A DNA stretch of 64,000 bases from NCBI GenBank assembly GCA_965232815.1, contig OZ247427.1, positions 1,922,001 through 1,986,000 of the forward strand. Reading direction: 5' to 3'. Of the stretch, positions 32,871 through 40,587 are shown piece after piece. The stretch comes from Bin87 sp026710825 (GTDB lineage: Bacteria; Chloroflexota; Dehalococcoidia; Lucifugimonadales; UBA3495). Each line of letters opens with the position of its first letter. Positions within the stretch are counted from its first letter, which is position 1. A program made the position numbers and the translations under genes. The notes below the pieces were generated by a model, which was not told the DNA's origin, searched no databases, and worked only from the letters and a program-made list of their open reading frames with translations.

Positions 32871-33734
32871 TTGGATGAGTCGATTAATGGAGTCCTGATC
32901 GCAATAGATTGGGAGAACATCCGGAGGGGAGCGCAACTGTATCAACGGAGTGTGACGCCACAGACGCTATACGACGCCATGAGGAATGTGGGGGAGGTAT
33001 TTGGGGAGGTCAGGGGAGGAAAGGCGTTTGGCGATTGGGGGTTGCGACCCGATGACGGCGTCGCTTTCAGTGAGACGGGAATTCAGCCCTACCAGGCGCC
33101 GCGGACGTTGGCCGGCAAGGACCGAAGCGACCCGGCGATGCTGCTGGAAGTTTACGATTGGCTTCGCGATCGTGATGATTGTGGCGTGATAGTGCTCGGT
33201 TCGGGCGATTCAGACTTCCAGATATTGGTGGACAAAGCCCGGGGAATGGGCCGCCGCATCGTCCTTTGCGCCTTCAGCCAATCGGTGGCGCGCGATATGC
33301 TGGCGGTGGCGCCGCTGTTCCCACTGGAGGCGGAACTCGGCATACAGCTCGCCGAACACGGCGACATTCCGGTGCAGGAGCATCAGGAAGCCGTGGCGCA
33401 GGATATTTTCCAATTGTTCGTGCAGGAAATGGGCAAGCTGGAAAGTCGCATGAACTTCGTTGGGTACAGTATGCTGTGCAACCAGTGGATGCTTGACTGG
33501 GGCATTGCCTGGAACGAGTACGAGTGCCGCAAATTGGTGGATCAGTGGATCAGTGAAGGATTCATCGAGCGGCACGACGTGCACAACCCGAACAATCCCC
33601 AGTTCCCGACGTCTGCGATACGCCTGGTCCGCAGCAGTGATCTCGTCAGGGACCAACTCGGGTTGAACCGAATCACCGTCAGCAACCCGGTAATGGCGAG
33701 TGAATCCGCCGAAACATATTACCAACCGGAGTAG
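32871..33734 (+). CDS. NYN-domain (PIN-like) RNase-fold protein
   Basis: 287 residues. N-terminal NYN domain (about 5-145): 'VLIAIDWENI' gives the first catalytic Asp, 'DPAMLLEVYDWLRD' the second acidic region, 'IVLGSGDSDFQILVDKARGMG' the final Asp-x-Asp. C-terminal part (about 160-287) looks like a winged-helix or LOTUS-like domain ('FQLFVQEMGKLES', 'LVDQWISEGFIERHD'). Such proteins act on RNA, for example LabA-like or Limkain-type families. The start is TTG at 32871 with GGAGGT six bases upstream; no nearby ATG fits. Two bases separate it from thrC. Confidence 0.82.
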   Translation: MDESINGVLIAIDWENIRRGAQLYQRSVTPQTLYDAMRNVGEVFGEVRGGKAFGDWGLRPDDGVAFSETGIQPYQAPRTLAGKDRSDPAMLLEVYDWLRDRDDCGVIVLGSGDSDFQILVDKARGMGRRIVLCAFSQSVARDMLAVAPLFPLEAELGIQLAEHGDIPVQEHQEAVAQDIFQLFVQEMGKLESRMNFVGYSMLCNQWMLDWGIAWNEYECRKLVDQWISEGFIERHDVHNPNNPQFPTSAIRLVRSSDLVRDQLGLNRITVSNPVMASESAETYYQPE

Positions 33735-33736
33735 GG

Positions 33737-34924
33737 ATGTCAGACTTCAGCTACATCGATCACTTGGAATGCACCATTTGCGGCAACGAGTTTCCGTATG
33801 ATGGCCTGGCTACCGTCAGCGAATGCTGCGGGAAAGTGTTGTTTGTGCGTTACGACCTGCCGAGGTTGCGGCGGGAGGTTGATCGGTCCATCTTCGATGA
33901 CCGGCCATCCAACATGTGGCGTTACAACGAACTGCTGCCGGTAACGGACGCGGGAAACGTTATCACTCTCGGCGAGGGTGGTACGCCGTTGCTGGACGCG
34001 GCCACGCTTGCCCGTGAAGTGGGCATTCGGCGATTGCTCGTGAAAGAGGAGGGCCTGAATCCCACGGGCACCTTCAAGGCCAGGGGCATCGCTGCCGCCG
34101 TGTCCAAGGCCGTGGAAGTGGGGGCGCGTGGGTTCACTATGCCGTCCGCTGGTAATGCTGCCGGTGCAGCGGCGGCCTACTGCGCCCGTGCGGGAACGCC
34201 GGTGAAGGTGTTCATGCCTCAGGACGCCCCGGACGCCAACAAGAAGGAGTCCATTGTCGCGGGTTCGGAACTGAACCTGGTGGACGGTCTGATCAGCGAC
34301 GCCGGCCGCATATCCGCGGGCATCGCCGCCGAGCAGGGACTTTTCGACCTGTCAACGTTGAAAGAACCGTGTCGGGCCGAGGGCAAAAAGACGATGGGCT
34401 TGGAAATCGCCCACCAGCTGGGATGGCGGATGCCGGATGCCATCGTGTATCCCACCGGCGGCGGCACCGGTATCATCGGCATGTACAAGGGTTTCCAGGA
34501 ATTGTTGGAACTGGGATGGATAGAGGGCAAGCCGCCGCGATTCTACGCGGTGCAGGCCGACGGATGCCAACCCATCGTCAAGGCCTTCAACGACGGAACG
34601 GACACTGCGGAACCTTGGCCGAACGCTGCAACTAAGGCCGACGGCCTGCGTGTTCCCGGACCGTTCGCGGACTACCTGATCCTGCAGGCGATCCGTGAAA
34701 CGGGCGGAGGCGCCTTGGCGGTCAGCGACGACGAAATGGTGGATGCCATGTACCGACTGGCTGCTGCCGAAGGAATCATAGCGTGTCCTGAGGGCGCCGC
34801 GACTCTGGTCGGCCTCGAACGGCTATTGGCCGATGGAAGCATCGGCGCCGACGAGGAGGTGGTGCTGCTGAACACCGGCTCGGGCTACAAATACCTGGAC
34901 CTGTTAAGAGGGCCCGAGGAATAG
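33737..34924 (+). CDS. thrC: Threonine synthase
   Basis: Converts O-phosphohomoserine to threonine with PLP. 395 residues; N-terminal zinc-ribbon-like 'LECTICGNEFPYDGLATVSE' with a further CC pair, 'TLGEGGTPLLDA', the PLP-lysine block 'LNPTGTFKARG' (about residues 108-118), 'PSAGNAAGAAAAYCARAG', the phosphate-binding 'YPTGGGTGIIGMYKGF' and 'TGSGYKYLD'. This is the shorter thrC2-like class. Cognate homoserine genes are not in the window. Coupled to the upstream NYN gene by a 2-base gap. Confidence 0.92.
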   Translation: MSDFSYIDHLECTICGNEFPYDGLATVSECCGKVLFVRYDLPRLRREVDRSIFDDRPSNMWRYNELLPVTDAGNVITLGEGGTPLLDAATLAREVGIRRLLVKEEGLNPTGTFKARGIAAAVSKAVEVGARGFTMPSAGNAAGAAAAYCARAGTPVKVFMPQDAPDANKKESIVAGSELNLVDGLISDAGRISAGIAAEQGLFDLSTLKEPCRAEGKKTMGLEIAHQLGWRMPDAIVYPTGGGTGIIGMYKGFQELLELGWIEGKPPRFYAVQADGCQPIVKAFNDGTDTAEPWPNAATKADGLRVPGPFADYLILQAIRETGGGALAVSDDEMVDAMYRLAAAEGIIACPEGAATLVGLERLLADGSIGADEEVVLLNTGSGYKYLDLLRGPEE

Positions 34925-34937
34925 ACATCCAGACACA

Positions 34938-34965
34938 GTAGGGGCGGACGCGGGTTCGTCCCTAC
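34938..34965. repeat. Degenerate Family A palindrome carrying the stop of the IMPase gene
   Basis: GTAGGGGCGGACG (34938-34950) opposes CGTCCCTAC (34957-34965); the right arm has lost part of the usual GCCC. The TAG stop of the leftward gene (34962-34964) lies inside the right arm. It separates two convergent genes. Confidence 0.75.
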
Positions 34966-35897
34966 GATTTGGCAAATGCCTTTTTGATCCCCCGGACGGC
35001 CCGTCGTATCGGTCGGCGACGCTGGTGCAGATTGTTGGCGATGAGCGGCGCAAGGGTTGGATTGGCAGCCACCAGTGGCGCGACCCACTTCCTCAGGTCG
35101 GCCATGGTCGGGGGCTTCTCCTCCCACGTCGGAACCAGTGAATCCATGGGATGCCACTGCTTGCGGCCCGACAGTCGCGTCATCACCGTGCCGCCGGCCT
35201 CCTGCACCGCCACTGCTCCGCCGAGCATGTCCCACATTCGGGGCGCGCCGATGACCGCGAACTGAAGCACCCCCATGGCGGTCATCGCCAACTCGTAGGC
35301 GATGCTGCCGGTTACGCGCAGCTGCCCCAGGGGTTGCCCTTTGAGTCCTTTGCCCATTTTTGTTGACGCGCCGAAAGAACCCGGCAAGCCCACCAGGCGA
35401 TCGCCGCGTAATTTTTCCGTCTCATATACGTTGATGGGCTCGCCGTCGGCGAAGGCTCCGCCGCCAGCGCGGCAGTGCACTACGATACCGCTGCCGGTTT
35501 CGGTGGGCCACGGGATATACACTGCACCCGCAACAGGAATGCCACGATGCAGCACACCTATCGACGACGCATATACTGGCAGGCCGTTCATGAAATTGGT
35601 GGTGCCGTCCAGCGGGTCAAGAACCCATAAATAGTCCGGGGCTACTGTATCGCCGTCGGCGCTGGCGTCATCCTCTTCGCCTAGGATCCCGTGGATTGGG
35701 AACCGTTCGGCGATACGGCGTTCGAGGTAGGACTGCGTCTCCTTGTCGGCGGCGGTCACGGGATCCTGTTGGGCTTTGTCCTTGTACTCAACGCTGATGG
35801 TTTTGCCGAAGTGCCCGGCGAGCAGAGCGCCGGCGCCCCGTGCGAACTCGGCGGCGGCGGACTCGATCTGCATCAGGTCGGATTCGGGAAGGTTCAT
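34962..35897 (-). CDS. suhB: Inositol monophosphatase family protein
   Basis: 311-residue Mg-dependent phosphatase fold. Metal ligands: 'DPVTAADKETQ' (about 47-57), 'ILGEEDDA' and 'LDPLDGTTNFMNGLP' (DPLDGT), and the C-terminal 'MWDMLGGAVAVQEAGG' (WD block). Hydrolyses inositol phosphates or similar sugar phosphates such as histidinol phosphate or fructose bisphosphate. The ATG 35897 is used since the longer reading adds unrelated low-complexity residues. The basic C-terminal tail ('RRRPIRRAVRGIKKAFAKS') is unusual and may bind nucleic acid or membrane. Convergent with thrC. Confidence 0.88.
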   Translation of the reverse strand: MNLPESDLMQIESAAAEFARGAGALLAGHFGKTISVEYKDKAQQDPVTAADKETQSYLERRIAERFPIHGILGEEDDASADGDTVAPDYLWVLDPLDGTTNFMNGLPVYASSIGVLHRGIPVAGAVYIPWPTETGSGIVVHCRAGGGAFADGEPINVYETEKLRGDRLVGLPGSFGASTKMGKGLKGQPLGQLRVTGSIAYELAMTAMGVLQFAVIGAPRMWDMLGGAVAVQEAGGTVMTRLSGRKQWHPMDSLVPTWEEKPPTMADLRKWVAPLVAANPTLAPLIANNLHQRRRPIRRAVRGIKKAFAKS

Positions 35898-36004
35898 GAC
35901 GGCTCGGATTGTACACCATGACGGTGTCGGGGCATTACGGTGTCGTTGCGTTGATGTGTCGCTTGGAACGAGGCAACCCGGCAGTGTGGAGGGATGACGG
36001 CTGT

Positions 36005-36010
36005 TATAAT
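36005..36010 (+). promoter_or_regulatory. Putative -10 box before the SDR gene
   Basis: TATAAT at 36005-36010, 28 bp before the ATG at 36038; the ribosome site GAGGAGG intervenes. No convincing -35. Confidence 0.45.
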
Positions 36011-36037
36011 CGGCGTCAGCATTTGAGGAGGCGGGCA

Positions 36038-36829
36038 ATGGACCTGGAACTGAAAGGCAAAGTGGCGATCGTGGGTGGTGCCAGCAAGGGGCTTGGGCGG
36101 GCGTGTTCGGAGGTGTTGGCCGAGGAAGGAGTGCGGGTCGCGATGTGCGCGCGTACGGCATCCGACCTGGAGCGGGCTGCGGACGAGATCCGAGCGGCGA
36201 CCGGCGGTGAAATCTATACGTTCGCCGGAGACCTGGACAAGGAAGAGACCATTGCGGAACTGGTGTCGAGCACTGTGTCCAACTTTGGCCAGTTGGACAT
36301 TATGATCAACAATTCCGGTGGACCGCCGCAAGCCTATGCCAAGGATTCCACGGAAGAACTGTGGCAGGTCTCAGCAAATCGGTCGCTGTTTTTCTTTGCC
36401 CGCATGACGCGGGAAGCATTGCCCCACCTGCGAGCGCAGGGAGGTGGCCGCATCATCAACATCCTGGCCAGCACGGTATACACGCCGATACCCAACTTGG
36501 CCCTGTCTGCCGCGACGCGCATGGGCGTCATCGGGTTCATGAAAAACCTGGCCGACGACATCGGCCAGGAGAACATCCTGATCAACAACGTGTGTCCCGG
36601 CAGCATCATGTCCGAGCGGATGATGGAGAACGTTGAGGACCGGGCGCGCACGCAGGGTATCCCGATCGAGGACGCGCTGGCGCAACGGGCCGAGCAAACG
36701 GCGCTGAAGCGCATCGGAGAGCCGCGCGAACTGGCGTACTTGGTAGCGTTCCTCGCGTCTTCGCGCTCCAGCTATATCACCGGCACGACCATGCTGGTTG
36801 ACGGTGGGCTGGTACGGTCGGTGATGTAG
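36038..36829 (+). CDS. Short-chain dehydrogenase/reductase family protein, non-canonical active site
   Basis: 263-residue Rossmann-fold SDR: 'GKVAIVGGASKGLGRACSEVL' region with T/G-G-x3-G-x-G, 'NNSGGPP' for NNAG, C-terminal 'FLASSRSSYITGTTMLVDGG'. The classical Tyr-x3-Lys is replaced: the equivalent segment reads 'NLALSAATRMGVIGF', with Leu for Tyr and Thr/Arg for Lys. This pattern is found in a divergent SDR subgroup. Either a different mechanism or a non-catalytic role is possible. Start at 36038 with strong GAGGAGG. NAD(P) specificity not evident. Confidence 0.85.
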   Translation: MDLELKGKVAIVGGASKGLGRACSEVLAEEGVRVAMCARTASDLERAADEIRAATGGEIYTFAGDLDKEETIAELVSSTVSNFGQLDIMINNSGGPPQAYAKDSTEELWQVSANRSLFFFARMTREALPHLRAQGGGRIINILASTVYTPIPNLALSAATRMGVIGFMKNLADDIGQENILINNVCPGSIMSERMMENVEDRARTQGIPIEDALAQRAEQTALKRIGEPRELAYLVAFLASSRSSYITGTTMLVDGGLVRSVM

Positions 36830-36869
36830 CCGCTGTGCCTGCCAACAGGATTGCCGACCTGCCATCCCA

Positions 36870-37232
36870 ATGACGACCTCCAGACCGCAATTTACCCAGC
36901 CGCCTGAACCTACGACGGCTGAGGAATACGTCGAACGTGGCAACCGCTACAGCCGCAATGGTGTCTACGAGCGGGCCATTGCCGACTACACGGCGGCCAT
37001 CGAATTGGACGCTGGTTGCGCGGACGCGTGGTTCAACCGGGGCGTGTCCTGGTACGAAGTGGGCGAGTACGAGCAGTCTATCGAGGACCTGACGGCGGCG
37101 ATACGCCTCGACCCGGAGGACGACAACTACTATTCACGCAGGTCGCTGTCTTACCTGTTCAATGACCAGCCGGACGAGGCGCAAGCTGACATGGACACCA
37201 GCGAGGAGATACGTTTGAGGACGTGGAGATAG
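36870..37232 (+). CDS. Short TPR-repeat protein
   Basis: 120 residues with about two and a half tetratricopeptide repeats: 'AEEYVERGNRYSRNGVYERA', 'ADAWFNRGVSWYEVGEYEQ', and 'NYYSRRSLSYLFNDQPDEA'. No signal peptide. The repeat style resembles the larger TPR protein at 53939. Such proteins mediate protein contacts; no partner is indicated. The gene begins 41 bp after the SDR stop. Confidence 0.75.
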   Translation: MTTSRPQFTQPPEPTTAEEYVERGNRYSRNGVYERAIADYTAAIELDAGCADAWFNRGVSWYEVGEYEQSIEDLTAAIRLDPEDDNYYSRRSLSYLFNDQPDEAQADMDTSEEIRLRTWR

Positions 37233-37257
37233 CGTTGGAGTCGACATCGACAAGAAA

Positions 37258-37284
37258 TAGGGGCGAATAATCATTCGCCCCTAC
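37258..37284. repeat. Family A palindrome
   Basis: TAGGGGCGAAT (37258-37268) and ATTCGCCCCTA (37273-37283) with a 4-nt centre, in the convergent gap between the TPR and DUF35 genes. Confidence 0.92.
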
Positions 37285-37310
37285 GGGTTTGTGGTTACTT
37301 GACGTTCGCG

Positions 37311-37724
37311 TCAGGTGGCGGGTTTGAAGAAGGGGATGGTGATCTGGGGAGTGGCCGTCTGGAAGGTTACCTCAACGGCCATGCCGATGTGGACGTCCCG
37401 AGGGTTGCAGTCCACGATATTGGTGAACATGCGCACGCCCTCTTCCAGTTCAACCAGGGCCAGCACGTAGGGCACCATCTCAGCGAAGCCGGTGGTGCGG
37501 TTCTGTTGTGTGACGGTGTAAGTCCATACCGTTCCGCGGCCCGAGGACTGGACCCACTGGATGTTTTCGCTCCAGCAGTTGGCGCAGATGCCACGGGGAT
37601 ACCACTGGTATTCGCCGCAATCATCGCAGCGCTGGATGACAAGCTGTCCTCGGCGGCATGAATCCCAGAAGGGTTTTGTTTCGCCGGCGATACTGGGGAG
37701 TGGTCGATTCCAGGTGGTGGTCAT
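37311..37724 (-). CDS. DUF35 OB-fold/Zn-ribbon protein (ChsH2-like)
   Basis: 137 residues: N-terminal rubredoxin-like zinc ribbon 'QRCDDCGEYQWYPRGICANCW' with C-x2-C and C-x2-C, then OB-fold ('SSGRGTVWTYTVTQQ', 'PYVLALVELEEGVRMFTNI'). DUF35 proteins act as partners of SCP2-type thiolase-like proteins, for example in steroid side-chain retro-aldol cleavage (Ltp2 with ChsH2) and in mevalonate-pathway complexes. The gene follows the thiolase gene by 2 bp, so the pair almost certainly forms one complex. Ribosome site GAGGGA is 8 bases from ATG 37724. Confidence 0.87.
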   Translation of the reverse strand: MTTTWNRPLPSIAGETKPFWDSCRRGQLVIQRCDDCGEYQWYPRGICANCWSENIQWVQSSGRGTVWTYTVTQQNRTTGFAEMVPYVLALVELEEGVRMFTNIVDCNPRDVHIGMAVEVTFQTATPQITIPFFKPAT

Positions 37725-37726
37725 GG

Positions 37727-38908
37727 CTAATCCCTCGCGAGGATGACGGTGCCGCCGGAGTGGCGGGAACCCAGGGCGCCGCCGGTGCCGTGGGCCAGGG
37801 CTATCTTGCAATCGGGAACCTGGCGTCCGGTGCCGTCGAACTGGTGCCGGAGTTGGCGGGTTGCCTCGAGGAGCAGAAACAGGCCGCGCATCCCCGGATG
37901 GTTTGAGGAGAGGCCGCCGCCGTCGGTGTTGATGGGCAGCGCACCCCCTACTTTGAGGCGACCGCCGCTCACGAACTCTCCGCCCTCACCCTTCTTGCAG
38001 AACCCGAGGTCCTCAAGAGTTTCGACGACGGTGATGGTGAAGGAGTCGTACACCATCGCCATGTCGATGTCGTCATGCGTGACGCCGGCCATTTCAAATG
38101 CACGGGGCGAACTCTGGTGCGCGGCAATGTAGATCAGGTCGCGCTTGCCGGCCCCTTGGTGTGCGATGGCCTCGCCGGCCCCGAGCACCCAGACGGGGGT
38201 ATGGCGACAGTTGCGGGCGACCTCGGGGGAGGCCACGACCACCGCGCCGCCGCCGTCGCTGATTATGCAGCAGTCCATGAGGTGCAGCGGGTCCGAGATG
38301 ACCCGAGAGTTGACCACATCCTCGACCGTGATGGGGTCGCGGAACAACGCCTCGGGGTTCATGGAGGCATGGTGCCGCATGGCTACGGATACCTCGGCTA
38401 GCTGCTCGGAGGTCGTGCCGTAGAGGTGCATGTGGCGGCGGGCGATCATGGCGTAGAGGCCAACGGTGGTGAGGCCGTAGAGTTCCTCGAAGCTGTCTGG
38501 AGACGGGTCCAGGATAGGGTGCCCAAAGCGTCCGACGCCGCCGGTGCCGACAGAGACGCCGCCGGAGCGGGCGAGACTGCTGTACGTGATGACGGCCACG
38601 TTGATGCGCCCGGCCGCGATGGCGGTGAGCGCGTGGGAAAGGTGAAACTCGAACGAACCGCCACCCACCGTGGTGTTGTCCACGTAAGACGGGTACATGT
38701 TGAGGTAGTCGGCCAGGTTCATGCCGCTGTTGCGGATGCTGCTCGACGCGGTGAACAGGCCGTCAACATCGTCCTTGGTGAGGCCAGCGTCGGCGAGGGC
38801 TTTGATGACGCTTTCGCCCTGGATCTGGAGCTCACTTTTGTCGGGCGAATAGCGGGTGACGTGCTCGTGGATGCCCACGATGGCGGCAGCGCGCCTGAGG
38901 TCAACCAT
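37727..38908 (-). CDS. SCP2/Ltp2-type thiolase-like protein
   Basis: 393-residue thiolase superfamily protein. The nucleophile region 'VGGGSFEFHLSHALTAIAAG' has Ser where degradative thiolases carry Cys, and the C-terminal 'NTDGGGLSSNHPGM' supplies His. This matches the lipid-transfer-protein thiolase-like group, which includes retro-aldolases lacking the Cys. 'VYDSFTITVVETLEDLGFC' is also typical. Paired with a DUF35 gene, so a C-C bond-cleaving aldolase or a condensing partner is more likely than an acetyl-CoA acetyltransferase. The ATG at 38908 has GGAGGT upstream. Confidence 0.88.
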   Translation of the reverse strand: MVDLRRAAAIVGIHEHVTRYSPDKSELQIQGESVIKALADAGLTKDDVDGLFTASSSIRNSGMNLADYLNMYPSYVDNTTVGGGSFEFHLSHALTAIAAGRINVAVITYSSLARSGGVSVGTGGVGRFGHPILDPSPDSFEELYGLTTVGLYAMIARRHMHLYGTTSEQLAEVSVAMRHHASMNPEALFRDPITVEDVVNSRVISDPLHLMDCCIISDGGGAVVVASPEVARNCRHTPVWVLGAGEAIAHQGAGKRDLIYIAAHQSSPRAFEMAGVTHDDIDMAMVYDSFTITVVETLEDLGFCKKGEGGEFVSGGRLKVGGALPINTDGGGLSSNHPGMRGLFLLLEATRQLRHQFDGTGRQVPDCKIALAHGTGGALGSRHSGGTVILARD

Positions 38909-39282
38909 GCGGGGTGCACCTCCGTTGGGATAAAAGAGTTCCGGTATTATGCCACAAACAGTAGGCGCGATGGCGTTGCGGCGGACGAACAACCCGAGCG
39001 GCGGGATGGACGGGTTGCCGAGGCGATTCTCACGAAATCTTTATATTACGTTCACTACTTGAGAGAGCCGTTTCCTCTGGATTTTCACAATCGCCTGCTA
39101 TCCTGTAAGCACGTTTACACGGTGTTTACGTGCACGCGGATGCATGGCGGCGATTTGGCCGGTCCCAGTGGTGTTCGCGTGATCAGGTTGATCCCCATAC
39201 AAATATAAGCAAGAGATCACCGTCATATAAAAATGGACCTGCAAGATAACGCCAACACGCGGACATAATCGCGGGAGGGGTC
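38909..39282. other. Gap of about 370 bp containing an imperfect dyad
   Basis: No gene is supported. The right half is comparatively AT-rich. CACGTTTACAC (39110-39120) and GTGTTTACGTG (39122-39132) form an imperfect inverted repeat that could be an operator. No convincing promoter hexamers were assigned. Confidence 0.45.
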
Positions 39283-39492
39283 ATGAATTGGGATCGGGCA
39301 CGAAATAGAAGGTGGCACGGCCGGGGTGCCCGCGGGGACAAGGTCATGTGGGCGTGGGGATTCTTGGGTATATTTTTGCTGATCGTCATTGCCCTGATGA
39401 TCGCCTCGAAGGATCAGCCGTCCAACGCCTCGCTGGCGATCTGGTCGCCCGATATCACCGCGGGGCAGAACACGCACTCGACGATACCGTAA
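39283..39492 (+). CDS. Small single-pass membrane protein (tentative)
   Basis: 69 residues: basic N terminus ('MNWDRARNRRWHGRGARGDK'), one hydrophobic helix 'MWAWGFLGIFLLIVIALMIA' and a short polar tail. GGGAGGGG precedes the ATG by 2 to 3 bases, which is close. No homologue recognised. The positive-inside arrangement is sensible, but the frame is short and lies in a gene-poor region. Confidence 0.4.
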   Translation: MNWDRARNRRWHGRGARGDKVMWAWGFLGIFLLIVIALMIASKDQPSNASLAIWSPDITAGQNTHSTIP

Positions 39493-39840
39493 CGTGTGAT
39501 ACCTCAGGCTAATTGTTCAGGGCGAAACGACCGGGAAAATCGCGAAACGCCACGAATCGGCTCTGTGGCGATCGCCGTCACCTCGGGCTGGCGAAATAGC
39601 TAGCAGGGCGGAGTTCCCTTGTCCTGCCAATAACCTGCCACCGATGTCACGATTGGACGTCGCGCGCTTTTTGTAACTCAGGGCACGCCACGCTGAATCG
39701 GCCCGCCAGTCATCGGCCCGCGGCGATATCCCCGGATGGTGGATTGCATCACAAGAAGCCACGATGTCGCCGCCGCATTGGGACACGACGGTGGGTGATA
39801 TACTCGCCGACGATTCGAACCATCCGGAACCGGGGGTGAT
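39493..39840. other. Gap of about 350 bp, nothing recognised
   Basis: No gene, palindrome or terminator is evident. The frames crossing it are antisense shadows. GGGGGTGAT before 39841 is the ribosome site of the next gene. Confidence 0.5.
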
Positions 39841-40515
39841 ATGGCGACGAAAAGGAAGGGCGACGGGCTGTTGCTGGTGTACAGCGATGTGGCGCCGGAG
39901 AACGACGAGGAATACAACCGCTGGTACAACGAGGAGCACATCCCCGAACGCCTGTCGATCCCAGGAGTGCTGGACGCGGCTCGCTATGAGGCCGTACAGG
40001 GTGGACCGAAGTACCTCGCGGTGTACGAGTTGGAGTCCTACGAGGCGTGGCACTCGGAGGAGTGGCAGAAGTGGCTGCGGGAGCCGACGGAGTGGTCGCG
40101 GCGGATGTCGCCCAGCGTGATCGGGACGGAGTACATCCGAAACCTGTACCAGCGGGTGCATCCTGAGGAATTGTCCGAGGAGACGGCGCAGGCGGAGATG
40201 TCTCCGTTGATCCTGGTGGGCCGGATGTCGGTTCCCGACGAGATGGAGGAGCGGTGGAACCGTGCCTATAACGAGGAGCGACTACCGATGGCCTTGGATA
40301 TTCCCGGCTACATTCGTGCGCGGCGTTTCCAGGCGATGATGGGCGAGCCGAAGTACTGCACGGTGCATGAGATGGAGTCGCTGGCAGTGGCGGAGAGCGA
40401 TGCGTGGAAGAACTGGAGCCAGATAGTAACGCCGGTTTGGACGCATGATGTGCGTCCGCACATGGTGCATGGCCAGGGCTCACCGGGAGTCTACCGCAGG
40501 ATTTTCCCAGAGTAG
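39841..40515 (+). CDS. Two-domain EthD-like / dimeric alpha-beta barrel protein
   Basis: 224 residues containing two copies of one domain. N half (about 8-105): 'EEYNRWYNEEHIPERLSIPG', 'GGPKYLAVYELESYEAW'; C half (about 115-215): 'ERWNRAYNEERLPMALDIPG', 'GEPKYCTVHEMESLAVAES'. The W-Y-N-E-E-H and P-K-Y-x2-V-x-E motifs are typical of EthD/DUF4286-type dimeric ferredoxin-like barrels, which bind small hydrophobic molecules or act in cytochrome P450 or ring-processing pathways. Internal fusion replaces the usual homodimer. Function unassigned. Confidence 0.75.
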   Translation: MATKRKGDGLLLVYSDVAPENDEEYNRWYNEEHIPERLSIPGVLDAARYEAVQGGPKYLAVYELESYEAWHSEEWQKWLREPTEWSRRMSPSVIGTEYIRNLYQRVHPEELSEETAQAEMSPLILVGRMSVPDEMEERWNRAYNEERLPMALDIPGYIRARRFQAMMGEPKYCTVHEMESLAVAESDAWKNWSQIVTPVWTHDVRPHMVHGQGSPGVYRRIFPE

Positions 40516-40548
40516 AGTTTTAGATCCGTTTGAGGGATGCACAGTCTA

Positions 40549-40571
40549 TGGGGCGACCTGTGGTCGCCCCA
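40549..40571. terminator. Bidirectional hairpin between convergent genes (Family A-like)
   Basis: TGGGGCGACC (40549-40558) pairs perfectly with GGTCGCCCCA (40562-40571) around TGT. The gene on the left ends 34 bp before and the leftward gene on the right ends 17 bp after. No long T run, so efficiency is uncertain. Confidence 0.6.
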
Positions 40572-40587
40572 CGTTTGTCGGGCAGGG

